The position numbers and the translations under genes were made by a program. Shown in pieces: positions 10,926 to 21,589 of a stretch of 64,000 nucleotides of DNA. Every line of letters starts with the position of its first letter. The stretch's first letter is position 1. Source of the stretch: Pleurodeles waltl (lineage: Eukaryota; Chordata; Amphibia; Caudata; Salamandridae); contig NC_090438.1 in the NCBI RefSeq assembly GCF_031143425.1, forward strand, positions 757,171,823 through 757,235,822. The letters run 5' to 3'. The notes beneath the pieces are model-generated. The model ran no database searches. It was not told the DNA's origin and was given only the letters and a program-made list of their open reading frames with translations.

Positions 10926-11669
10926 CTCTATAAATTAGTATGGCCTTAGAGGCCTAAAAGTAAGTACAAAATAGCTCAGAATAATATGAAGCATCATCAA
11001 TGCCATCACATGTGGACGTTCCTTAGGTGTAGCAAGCATGTGTTATGGGCAACACCGACCGTATACCATACACTTTAAGGATAGCCTAGTTGACATTAAC
11101 AGTCAACCACAGATAGATCCCTACTGCACACAGTGTTTGTTCTACATACAACTGTTCAGAGGGAACCACGTCCCTCAAGATACTCAAGTTCTGTTTCATA
11201 ACTAATGCCCTACTACTGTCAGCCTTTATCTATATCAAACCCTTAACAGTCACCAAACCTACAATGACAAATGAAGTGGATATGAGTCACAAAGTGGGCA
11301 CTGTAAACAGTGTGGACTCGATGGAGAGAGTTGGCTCTGTACCACATTGTTTGCAGACAGTGAAACTCATGAAAAACACACATACCACTGAGCGATAAAA
11401 AGTATCTATAAAGAACACTGTAAACTCTACGCAACAAATGTAAAAGAGGACACTATTTGCTTAAAAAAAACAAGGTTTAAAAGTGCTAAAGATTATACTA
11501 CCTGTATCCTTCATACTGTGGTGAAAACTTTACAGATAGCCAGGCTTCTGAAGCAAAAGAATTACACATACATAGGTTAGTACCTGGTGCACACAGTCTT
11601 CTACGTTATGTTCAAATTGTCATGCTGAGACATTACTGTCTAATTACTCAAGGCTGCTTACAATACTTG
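10926..11669. other. Unassigned DNA between repeat A-B and the Harbinger element
   Basis: Nothing recognised: no termini, motifs or long frames. Confidence 0.4.
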
Positions 11670-12009
11670 GGGCCATATGTATGAAGCACTGCATTAGTGA
11701 TTACCAAATAGTGATTTTTACCAAATCGTTGTTTGGAAATCGCTAAAGGCAATGTAACATAGGATTCGCAATTTGTTTTGCGATTACCTAAAATTTGCAA
11801 TCGCAAATAGCGATTCAGTAAAATAGGGAATCACTAGTTAATAATCACAATTTGCAATTTTTGCAATCTGGAGCAGGTTGATGACCTCACAACCAGGAAG
11901 GGGTCGGTCCTTGCTGTTTTTCAGAAGCCTGAGCCACAGGAATAGGCAGATTTAGTGAGCTGAGCATTAGGGAGCTAGTTTGTAGTGTCACCTAGGACCA
12001 AAACACACC

Positions 12010-12996
12010 ATGGCCACTGAGGGGAATGCAAAGGATGATAGCGGCAGAAAAAGGAAACTGAAATTCAGTGAGCAGAAACTGGAGGAGCTCACTGAAAAGG
12101 TGGTAGAGAGCCATGACAAGCTGTTTGGGAAAAACTCACTCCATGTCCCAGAGAGTGAGAAGCCAAAAATATGGGCCGACATCCAAGAAAAGATCAGCAC
12201 GGTGGGTGTGTTGTAGCGCTCCATTGAGGAGATGCGCAAGCTCTGGTACGATTTATGTACATGTGCAAAGGAGAGGGTAGGAACCAGGCTTATGGAGGCA
12301 AGGAGCACTGGCGGAGGACAATCTACCCAGACACCACCCACCCCTTTGGAGGACATGGTGGAGGCAACTCTGCAGCCCAAAGCCACCATTGGGGGTCACT
12401 GACAGACACCTCAGCCACACCAGACACCAGCAAAGGTAAGGACAGCAATTATTTGAATTACCAAATGTGCAGGCAACATTGACCCCTAGAGGAAATCAAT
12501 GTTAACACTCACTGATAAAAATAGTCCATGCCACATCTTCCATGCAACAACAATGCCTCATGGGAGTGGTAGTCCATACTCCAACAGTGAAACAAGATCA
12601 AACAGTTGCAGCATTGTGCATCCTCACACAGATAGACAAGACAAATGACAAGCAGAAACACCATGTCAGGGAAACTGTTTACTTCAAAATTAAACTTTGA
12701 ACTGAGTCATGCAAAAGTAATTTGTATCTGAAATGCTGCTCATTGATGTTGCAGATGTCCCTGCACCACATGCAGCAGAAACAGAAACTGAGGGGAATGA
12801 GGGAAGCCAGCTACAGCCTGAGGTCGAACACATCTTGTCCATTCCACCCACAACACCTACACAACCCAGACGCAGGGCAACAGTGGAACCACTCCCTGAG
12901 TTCAACCTGGAGTCTGATGACATGACAGAAGATCTGCATACACCACCTTCAGAGGATAGATGCACCCACAGATGTCAGCCCCTTTTCCAGTGCTAA
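12010..12996 (+). pseudogene. Harbinger Myb/SANT-like DNA-binding accessory protein (two exons, one stop)
   Basis: In Harbinger elements this second protein binds the transposon ends and assists the transposase in nuclear entry and recruitment. Translation from 12010 gives a charged N-terminus, then KRKLKFSEQKLEELTE, LFGKNSLHVPESEK and KIWADIQEKI. These are the Myb/SANT-like helices with Trp spacing. An in-frame TAG interrupts at about codon 69, then the same frame continues with RSIEEMRKLWYDL to 12435. A canonical donor (AAAG|GTAAGG) and an acceptor (GATGTTGCAG|A) at 12754/12755 join in frame to an acidic, Pro/Thr-rich exon ending at 12996. Fragments resembling a Gln-rich C-terminal region continue with several frameshifts to about 13600. 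An AATAAA lies near 13782. One stop aside, exon 1 and the splice phase are well kept. Confidence 0.82.
12436..12754 (+). other. Retained intron of the Harbinger Myb-like gene
   Basis: The 319-bp interval begins GTAAGG and ends TTGATGTTGCAG. Removing it fuses ..TSK with DVPAPH.. without a frame change, and both flanks have the same acidic, Pro/Thr-rich composition. The interval itself has stops in all frames. Splicing is inferred; no transcript evidence is available here. Confidence 0.7.
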
Positions 12997-13839
12997 TACA
13001 CTCCCTTCAGGAGATGTAGAGCAGATGTCAGGCAGAGCTCAGAGAAAGGTCAGGGCCCATCTATGTTTGGAGGCTTGGAGGCATCAATGTTGAAGGTGCA
13101 GCGTCTACAATGTAAGCACATGAAATCAATGCACAGGTAGTTGGTGTCTGCATCACAACATGTACCAGCTGAATGCAACAGTGTTGGAAGGACTGAGAGC
13201 AACAACAGAAAATTTAAGGGAGATGACAAATGCCATTAAGTAACTCTGCACAGTAATGCAGCAGGACCATGTCATCTACCGTAGGCGTCATCACCAATTG
13301 ATGGGTAGATTGGATGGGTGTAGCTTCTATCACCTCACAAATGCAACTTTACTGTCACAGCGTGCCGTGGGCATGCAAGTGAAGATGCGCAATTGCAGTG
13401 GAGATGTTGCACGGTGATTGGTGCAGGTTACCAATGCACTAGAGAAGATGCAGACAGCCCGGATCGCTGGCAACAGTGACCTAGTGGTGGGAATAGTGAG
13501 GAGCTCTCTAGCCTCAATAGTGTGACTGCTGCTGTGATAGAGTATAAGCTTCACAGTTCAGACAAAGCTGTCTCAGAAGCCTCAACAAGAGATGACGCTG
13601 AGCCCACTAACTGTTCCAGTGGATTGCATGGACGCAAAAAGTAATGGGGACATGTTCTGGTGCTTGCTGTTTTGTAACATTGCCCTGCATTTACCATGCT
13701 TATGGTGAAACATTTGATTAAGTACATATAGTGCTTTTGGACTACCTATGTTGCATGCCCATATTTGACCTGAAATTAAGGCAATAAATGTGGAACCTGT
13801 AGCAATAAGGAACAATACGTGGCCTCTACGTTGCTTACA

Positions 13840-14632
13840 TCAAAAATAATTGTGTGTGATTTCTGCACGTCTTTGTCTGCCTTCTGCTACTCTTGAAACA
13901 GCTGCTGGGTGACGGCGTGGTAACCGGTCGTCATCATCATCAGACTCCTTCTCTGAGGGTTCCAGGGATATGTCTCTCAATCTTGCGTTGTTGTGCAACG
14001 TAGCACATGTAGCCACAATCCTGCAGCACGTCTCAGGACTGTATTGTAGCGCCCGCTACTTTTGTGACATCAACAGCGACTCTTCAGCAGGCCACATGTT
14101 CTCTCGATCACACTTCATGTCCTCCTATTTGAAGCATTGTAACATTGTTCACTCAATGTAGCTGGATTAAGGTATGGTGTGAGGATGAAGGACCGGCACT
14201 GCATATGCACTGTCTCCTACAGTAACAGGAGTAAATATTGAGTCCTTGTCATCTCTAACCTCATCTGTACACTATGCTACATTGTTTCTTGATTAATTAC
14301 CAAGTAGGTATCCTTCTCTAAACTCTCCGCCAAGTAGCCGTATATAGATTCCACCATGCCTAAATATGTAGGAGTCATGTGTGCTACCAGGGAATCTGGC
14401 CTCTAAATCTGTGGTGGTGTGTGAGGCATTACAGATGACCTGAATGTTCATATAATGGCTACGTTTCTGATTTCTGTGTATATATTCATTGGGTGATGTG
14501 TCCCGTCAATGCAGCCAATGACATGTGAGAATTGGGCTATCAGATAGAAATGTAATTTTGTGAGCTGCCAGTCCTGTGGGGTGTTGGGGAATTTGATATG
14601 CTCATTTATTTAGGTTAACATTGAATTCAGGA
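13840..14632 (-). pseudogene. Harbinger (HARBI1-type) transposase, C-terminal part
   Basis: The minus strand gives DDE_Tnp_4-type transposase sequence in three shifting frames. Segments in order are HVIGCIDGTHHPMN (first catalytic Asp), NIQVICNASHTTTDLEARF, PGSTHDSYIF (second Asp), a GIYIRLLGGEF segment, VGDSAYAVP, VIERTCGLLKSRC (catalytic Glu) and LHNNARLRD. It ends with an acidic-then-basic tail and a TGA at 13840-13842. All three acidic residues can be seen, but stops and frameshifts break the gene. The upstream part lies 12.8 kb away at 27477-27805, separated by the L1 insertion. Confidence 0.88.
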
Positions 14633-15786
14633 GATGGGCATGGCCAAGATGGGGATCGGAGCGAACGTTTGAAACTCCACTCCGCTCCAGGTCCTACGAT
14701 TATCCTGCATTGATCACCCCACCTGGACCTCTAGTCCAACCGAAATGTAAGCCCCCAATGCCTGCAATCACCTGATCACCTTCGATGCATCAACCTGCCA
14801 TCAACTTGCACCATGAGCTGATTAACGCTGCTGCAGCCTGTTTTGGGAATGTGGCTGCTGCCCAGGGCTGGGAGCTGTGCCGGGTGTCCCCGTTGATTGA
14901 CCTTCGTCTGGGGTCCCGGGTGCCTGCGCCATCCCCTCCACGGGCCTGGGCACCAAACCTCAGCCCAGGTGGTGTTCCCCCAGTGCAAGTGGAGCCAAAG
15001 ACCCTTGTGGACCACAGCACATCACGGCGCCGGACTCAACAGGGCCCGGGGAGAGGTGCGCTGCTGCACACTTGTAGGGAGCAAGAAGGGCACCCAGAGG
15101 AGGTCCTCGATGCCATTGCCCACAGACTTGCACGACGTAGTTGGTGAGCATGGAACCACCACGATACGGGAAGCAGATCAGGGGGCCCAACTGATGCATC
15201 CCCCCTCCCTGCCTTCCTTCATATGCTGTGGCGCCCGGCCTCGGAGTGGTGAGGCAGACCCTGGGGTGCATCGCAGAGGACTTGGGCCGTGGGCGAGGAG
15301 TGAAGTGCGGAGTTTCATCCCCCCACGAACATTATACTGCTGGCAACATTGATCTGGCGGGATGGAGAGCGGCATCTGTGGTTGCTGATGACCGGAACAA
15401 AGTAAGGAGGATGCAAAGGGGTGGGGGGAGGGTTGGCCAGAGATACCAGCACAAGACCAAGCAGGCCTCCTCAGACTACTGTAAAGAACTGGGGAGTGAA
15501 CACCCAATCCCTGTTTTCTGCTGTGGGCTGCCCCGCCTGACTTTCTCCCACATCCTCCAGAGTGTGTGGATCATTGCTGGAGTGCCCTCAAGGGCGGGAG
15601 TGTGATGTGAGACCCCTGGCACATGTAGAAAAACAGGGAAAACTTGCCAGTGCACTTCGTCCTCCTGCGGTGGCCACTGCAGCCCCTTAGGGCATCCTTG
15701 CTCCACTGTAGTCCCAATTAACAGGACCAGTTACAAGACTTGATGCTTGGTACTGATGCGCCCGCCCCTGCAGTTCTAGTTCTGAG
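14633..15786 (+). promoter_or_regulatory. L1 5' UTR / internal promoter region
   Basis: This is a GC-rich 1.15-kb leader before ORF1. A CCAAGATGG word at 14644-14652, within 20 bp of the element start, matches the YY1 site position known from mammalian L1 5' UTRs. That it works as a promoter is inference. Overlapping frames on both strands here look accidental. Confidence 0.6.
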
Positions 15787-16782
15787 ATGGGCTGCACTAA
15801 GCTGGACAGACTGGCAGTGGGTGCACCCGGGACACATGGCTGTGGTATGGATGGAGAACATTCACGTCCCCAGTCTGAACCCCTGTCAGAGACTCTAGCG
15901 GTGCATTTGCAAAGGTTCGACAAGATACTAACTGCTGTACTAGACATTAAAACAACACTGGAACCCAAGATTGACGCTCTGTGGATATACATGGGCAACA
16001 TGCAAGAAGATCACAAGAAACTGAAGGAGCGAGTCAAAGTTATAGAATCTACAATGGCATCCCTTAGACCATCGGTCTCAGATGCCACCTCACACATTAG
16101 GGCCCTACAGAGGGAGGTGGCGCAAATACGACAGTGGGTGGATGACCAGAAAGGCAGATCCAGCTGCAACAATATACATATAGTGGGCCTTCCGGAGCGA
16201 GTTGAGGGCCCCAGCATGGGCCTATATATTGAGGAATGGCTCTCAGAAACAGTCCTTCAGGGTAAGCACTCAACTTTCTTCTCAGTCGAACGAGCTCATA
16301 GGGTGCCGAGCAAGCCTCCTCCTCTGGGGGCCTCACCACACCCTGTGGTGGCCTGTCTATTTAACTATCGAGACAGGGATCACATCCTCCAGGTTTCCTG
16401 TGCAAAGGGCCCATGGAGGGTGCAGGACTCCCAGGTAAACATTTACCCGGATTATACCTTGGAGGTAATAAGCAAGCGGTTCTGTTTCTTAGCGGTGAAG
16501 CGCAGACTCAGAGACAGCAATATTAAATATGCGTTACAGTTCCCGGCAACACTTTGCATCGTGCATGGCAATGCTACCATATTCTGCAGCACTCCAGAGG
16601 ATGCTTGGATATGGCTGGAAAAGAGAGGCATAACTATTGCTGCAGCGAAGGCTCCAGATTGGGTGTCAGGAGGCCTGAGGAGTAGGAGCCAGGGACTGTG
16701 CCATTACCAATCACAGGCAGGACCTTCCAGGGAACAGGCGGCTAAGCAGAAGGCCCTGGTGGTGGCAGAGGCGGAGCAATGA
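15787..16782 (+). CDS. L1 ORF1 protein (intact, 331 aa)
   Basis: An RNA-binding nucleic-acid chaperone that coats L1 RNA in the retrotransposition particle. The open frame has the expected order. A Ser/Pro-rich N-terminus covers residues 1-35. A coiled coil with heptads (VHLQRFDKILTAVLDIKTTL to HIRALQREVAQIRQW) covers about 37-118. An RRM follows, starting NNIHIVGLPERVEG near residue 126. The C-terminal domain contains ERAHRVPSKPPP, PVVACLFNYRDRDHIL and VNIYPDYTLEV (about 170-240), then FCSTPEDAWIWLEKRG near 262-277 and a basic tail. The length is normal for vertebrate L1. The start ATG is the first in frame, though an internal Met near residue 21 is also possible. No break was seen, unlike ORF2. 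Confidence 0.9.
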   Translation: MGCTKLDRLAVGAPGTHGCGMDGEHSRPQSEPLSETLAVHLQRFDKILTAVLDIKTTLEPKIDALWIYMGNMQEDHKKLKERVKVIESTMASLRPSVSDATSHIRALQREVAQIRQWVDDQKGRSSCNNIHIVGLPERVEGPSMGLYIEEWLSETVLQGKHSTFFSVERAHRVPSKPPPLGASPHPVVACLFNYRDRDHILQVSCAKGPWRVQDSQVNIYPDYTLEVISKRFCFLAVKRRLRDSNIKYALQFPATLCIVHGNATIFCSTPEDAWIWLEKRGITIAAAKAPDWVSGGLRSRSQGLCHYQSQAGPSREQAAKQKALVVAEAEQ

Positions 16783-17140
16783 GCGTTGACCCCATCGCCA
16801 CCTTCGTCCATCTAGGAACACATAGACGATGACAACTTGGGGACCGACAGGGCATTGGCAGATGTGTAACTGGGCGGCAGCCCCAAGGTGATCCCTACAG
16901 ACAACAGAAGAGATGGAATAATAACTATCTGAACCTGGAACAATAGAACACATCAAGGGATGCTTCATCTACCCCTGCGAGACATAAGAGGTGGAAGTTA
17001 CGACTGCATCTTAAGGGCTAGGTACAGAGCTACATGATTTAATGGGTATTCATATAGCCTGCTAGTCACGTCCCCCATGCACGAAAGGTGTATCCAAAGT
17101 TGATCAGTTGTTAGCTGTGTTTCTTACATGTTTTACAGTG

Positions 17141-19802
17141 TGTAGGAAGTTGACTCTGTATGTACTATTTCAAAGTAAGAAATAGCATGCACAGTCTCCA
17201 AGGGTTCCCCTTAGAGGTAAGATAGTGGCAAAAAGAGATAATTCTAATGCTCTATTTTGTGGTAGTGTGGTCAAGCAGTAGGCTTATCAGAGGGTAGTGT
17301 TAAGCATTTGTTGTACACACACAGGCTATAATTGAGGAACACACACTCAAAGACAATTCCAGGCCAACAGGTTTTTATATAGAAAAATATATTTTCTTAG
17401 TTTATTTTAAGAACCACAGGTTCAAGATTTACAAACAATACTTTAAATGAAAGGTATTTCACTCAGGTGTCTTAGGAAGATTGAATCATCACAACAGCAT
17501 GTACAGTTTTGGCAAAAATGGCAATAAGCTATTTTAAATTTGGACATAGTGCAAAATTCAACAGTTCCTGGGGGAGGTAAGTATTGGGTAGTTATGTAGG
17601 TAAGTAAAGCACCTACAGGGTTCAAAGTTGGGTCCAAGGTAGCCCACCGTTGGGGTTTCAGGGCAACCCCAAAGTTACCACACCAGCAGCTCAGGGCCGG
17701 TCAGGTGCAGAGGTCAAAATGGTGCCCAAAACGCATAGGCTTCAATGGAGAAGGAGGTGCCCTGGTTCTAGTCTGCCAGCAAGTAAGTACCCGCGACTTC
17801 GGAGGGCAGACCAGGGGGGTTTTGTAGGGCACCGGGGGGGACACAAGTCAGCACAAAAAGTACACCCTCAGTGCCACAGGGGCGGCCGGGTGCAGAGTGC
17901 AAACAGGCGTCGGGTTCACAATAGGTTTCAATGGGAGACCCAGGGGTCTCTTCAGCGATGCAGGAAGGCAAGGGGGGGGCTCCTCGGGGTAGCCACCACC
18001 TGGGCTAGGGAGAGGGCCACCTGGGGGTCGCTCCTGCACTGGAGGTCGGATCCTTCAGGTCCTGGGGGCTGCGGGTGCAGTGGGTTTCCCAGGAGTTGGG
18101 TTCTTTGGAGCAGGCAGTCGCTGTCAGGGGGATCCTCTGGATTCCCTCTGCAGGCGTCGCTGTGGGCGCTCAGGGGAGTCAACTCTGGCTACTCAATGGG
18201 CTCGCAGTCGCCGGGGAGTCCTCCCTGTAGTGTTGGTTTTCCGCAGGTCGAGCCGGGGGCGTCGGGTGCAGAGTGGAAAGTCTCACGCTTCCGGCGGGAA
18301 ATGTGTGGTCTTTAAAAGTTGCTTCTTTGTTGCAAAGTTGCAGTTTCTTTGGAACAGGGCCGCTGTCCTCTGGAGTTCTTGGTCCTTTTAGATGCAGGGT
18401 AGTCCTCTGAGGCTTCATAGGTCGCTGGACCCTGGGGGACGCGTCGCTGTTGCAGTTTTTCTTGAAGTGGGGAGACAGGCCGGTAGGACTGGGGCCAAAG
18501 CAGTTGGTGTCTACGTCTTCTCTGCAGGGCTTTAGGTCAGCAGTCCTTCTTCGTCTTCAGGTTGCAGAAATCTAGTTTCCTAGGTTCTGGGGTGCCCCTA
18601 AATACTGAATTATGGGGTGTGTTTAGGTCTGGGAGGGCAGTAGCCAATGGCTACTGTCCTTAAGGGTGGCTACACCCTCTTTGTGCCTCCTCCCTGAGGG
18701 GAGGGGGGCACACATCCCTATTCCTATTGGGGGAATCCTCCAAAATCAAGATGCAGGATTTCTAAAGGCAGGGGTCACCTCAGCTCAGGACACCTTAGGG
18801 ACTTGTTTTTCTCATTATCTCCCCTGGACTTGCCGCCAAAAGTGGGGGCTGTGTCCAGGGGGCGGGCATCTCCACTAGCTGGAGTGCCCTGGGGCATTGT
18901 AACACAAAGCCTGAGCCTTTGAGGCTCACTGCTAGGTGTTACAGTTCCTGCAGGGGGAAGGTGTGAAGCACCTCCACCCAGAGCAAGCTTTTGTTTCTGT
19001 CCTCAGAGAGCACAAAGGCCCTCACCACATGGGGTCAGAAACTCGTCTCTCAGCAGCAGGCTGGCACAGACCAGTCAGTCCTGCACTGAACAATTGGGTA
19101 AAATACAGGGGGCATCTTTAAGATGCCCTCTGTGTGTATTTTTTTATAAATCCAACACTGGCATCAGTGTGGATTTATTTTTCTGAGAAGTTTGATACCA
19201 AACTTCCCAGTATTCAGTGTAGCCATTATGGAGCTGTGGAGTTCGTTTTTGACAAACTCCCAGACCATATATTTAATATGGCCACATCTGTACTTACAAT
19301 GTCTAAGAATAGACTTAGATACTGTAGGGGCATATTGCTCATGCAGCTATGCCCTCACCTGTGGTATAGTGCACCCTGCCTTAGGGCTGTAAGGCCTACT
19401 AGAGGGGTGACTTACCTATGCCACAAGCAGCATTTTGTGTGCATGGCATCCTGAGGGTGATGCCATGTCGACCTTGCCTTTTTTCCTCCCCACCAACACA
19501 CACAATCTGCATTGGCAGTGTGCATGTGTTAGGTGAGGGGTCCCTTAGGGTGGCACAACATATGCTGCAGCCCTTAGGGACCTTCCCTGGTCACAGGGCC
19601 CTTGGTACCACTGGTACCTTTTACAAGGGACTTATCTGTGTGCCAGGGGTGTGCCAATTGTGGAAACAATGGTACATTTTAGGTGAAAGAACACTGGTGC
19701 TGGGGCCTGGTTAGCAGGGTCCCAGCTCACTTCTCAGTCAAGTCAGCATCAGTATCAGGTAAAAAGTGGGGGGTAACTGCAACAGGGAGCCATTTCCTTA
19801 CA
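17141..19802. mobile_element. Long solo-LTR-like insertion (family 1, 2.66 kb)
   Basis: It begins TGTAGGAAGTTG and ends ATTTCCTTACA (TG..CA boundaries). It is flanked by perfect 5-bp direct repeats CAGTG at 17136-17140 and 19803-19807, as left by a retroviral-type integrase. No gag-pol or internal primer-binding site was seen. Several TGCGTCG/GGCGTCG words and a GC-rich centre (17650-18550) are present. Frames of up to 221 codons inside are not supported by any motif. It lies between ORF1 and ORF2 of the L1. A 2.7-kb LTR is unusually long, so a non-autonomous element with TG..CA ends is the alternative. Confidence 0.8.
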
Positions 19803-21589
19803 CAGTGCCATTGGCTGATCGCCCGTTGGCGTAACAGCCTGCCATGGGGAGTTTGTTGCTATACCCTGAGTGTAGCATGTGGATTGTTCTAGTTGTTAAA
19901 GGTATTTCCAGTTATATGTACCTATATGGGTGTGTGACCGATGGGGAACAATCAGGAGATGGGATGAGGTCAGGTGGACATGGGGAGACGATCATGTGCA
20001 GTACTAGTGATAAATCCTGTGTTAACTGTAGACCTAGCGATCAAATATGCAAATGACTCAGTACTCTTTTTTTGTCTTGGAACGTCAGAGGGTTGGTGGG
20101 GTTTGTTAAGAGATACTGGGTATATCAGTTTTCATGCAGATGTAAAATAGATGTGGCGCTGCTGCAGAAGACCCCTCTTACCGCTCCATACTTGGAAAAG
20201 GTATGCAGACGCTGGCGGGCACACTGGTGGGGACAATGTACTTCAGATACATTGGGGGGACTCTTATTTAGATGGCCCCAGGTGTGCCACTAGAGGCACT
20301 ACATACCCAGACTGACCCTGAACGGAGATATGCAATGCTAATTTAGATGGTGCACCAATCTCAATAGTTTCCCTTTATGCTCCCCAAATCCAACCAAGCT
20401 ACATTTTTGGCAAACACTCACCCCCGTCCTCTTGCATAATATATCGTACGATGCTACTGGGGAGGGGATTTCATTTGTGTCCCAGATATAGAACAAGATT
20501 GGTCACACCCACCTTTAACTAGGGTCCAGTCCACAAACCTCACACAACACCTGCGACGACAGACGACACACTCCGCTTTTAGACGCATGGCGGGGTCTGC
20601 ATCCCACTATTCGTGAATACTCTTATTATTCTGGGCTGCATGAATTACATACCAGAACAGACCTCTTCTATTGTAGATCAGAGGCCCTAACAAAGGTTGG
20701 CAACGTGGAATACCTCGGTCACTCCCTATCAGACCACTCCCCCTTGCGGCTCTAGCTGACATGGAGCCACCGACCCTGTGTATATCCACATGGAGACTTC
20801 CTACACCAGCTCTGCAAAATACAGCATTCAGGGTTTCCACCAGAGACCATATTACAAACTATTTTGAGATAAATGCGGGTTTGGCTACTGACGCAGGGAT
20901 TGAGTGGGATGCATTCAAGATAGTACTTCTGGGCCATGTGATTAAGACGGCTTATGGCACCATGTTAACATTACGTAGAGAACGTCATGTGCTAGAGCCT
21001 GAAGTGAGGTGATGCGAACAGTTCTTACCAATAGATAGGGTGGCTGCAGTCCCACTAGCAAAATTTTGCATCGCTTATAAAGAGGCTCGAGAGGCTCAGT
21101 AACTTAGACTATAAGGAATACCAAGCAAGGAAACACTCAGAGGGAGATAAAGCTGGCAAACTTTGAGCTTGGCTCCTGAGATCTGAGTCGCCCATGTCCC
21201 AATCACCGCTATTCGAGACAGGACTGGAAAGTTACTCAACACACAGGAATCTATTAATTCTGCCTTCCGCTTGTATTATTCCAAATTATACTCTGTCTTG
21301 GAAAATGATGAGGTGACCGTATCGGGATATTCATGGACAGCATTACCATACCCCATTTGCCATCAGCTGCGCAAGATGCCCTGTAAAGGAATTTCCAGGC
21401 TTTTGAAAGAGAGGAGGAAATTAAACACACTGCAAGTGGTAAACCGCCTGGAACTGATGGGTGGCCAATTGAATTCTATGCCGCATACCAAACATTACTA
21501 GGCCCCCAAATGTTGACAGCATATAACACTGCGTATACCAAGGGGATCCTACCTGCATCCATGCGTGAAGTGACGCTGGTGGTGATACC

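Noticed and set aside
17650..18315. 221-codon plus-strand frame
   Set aside because: Lies in the GC-rich middle of an LTR-like element; Gly/Arg/Ser-rich with no domain, and overlaps frames on the other strand.
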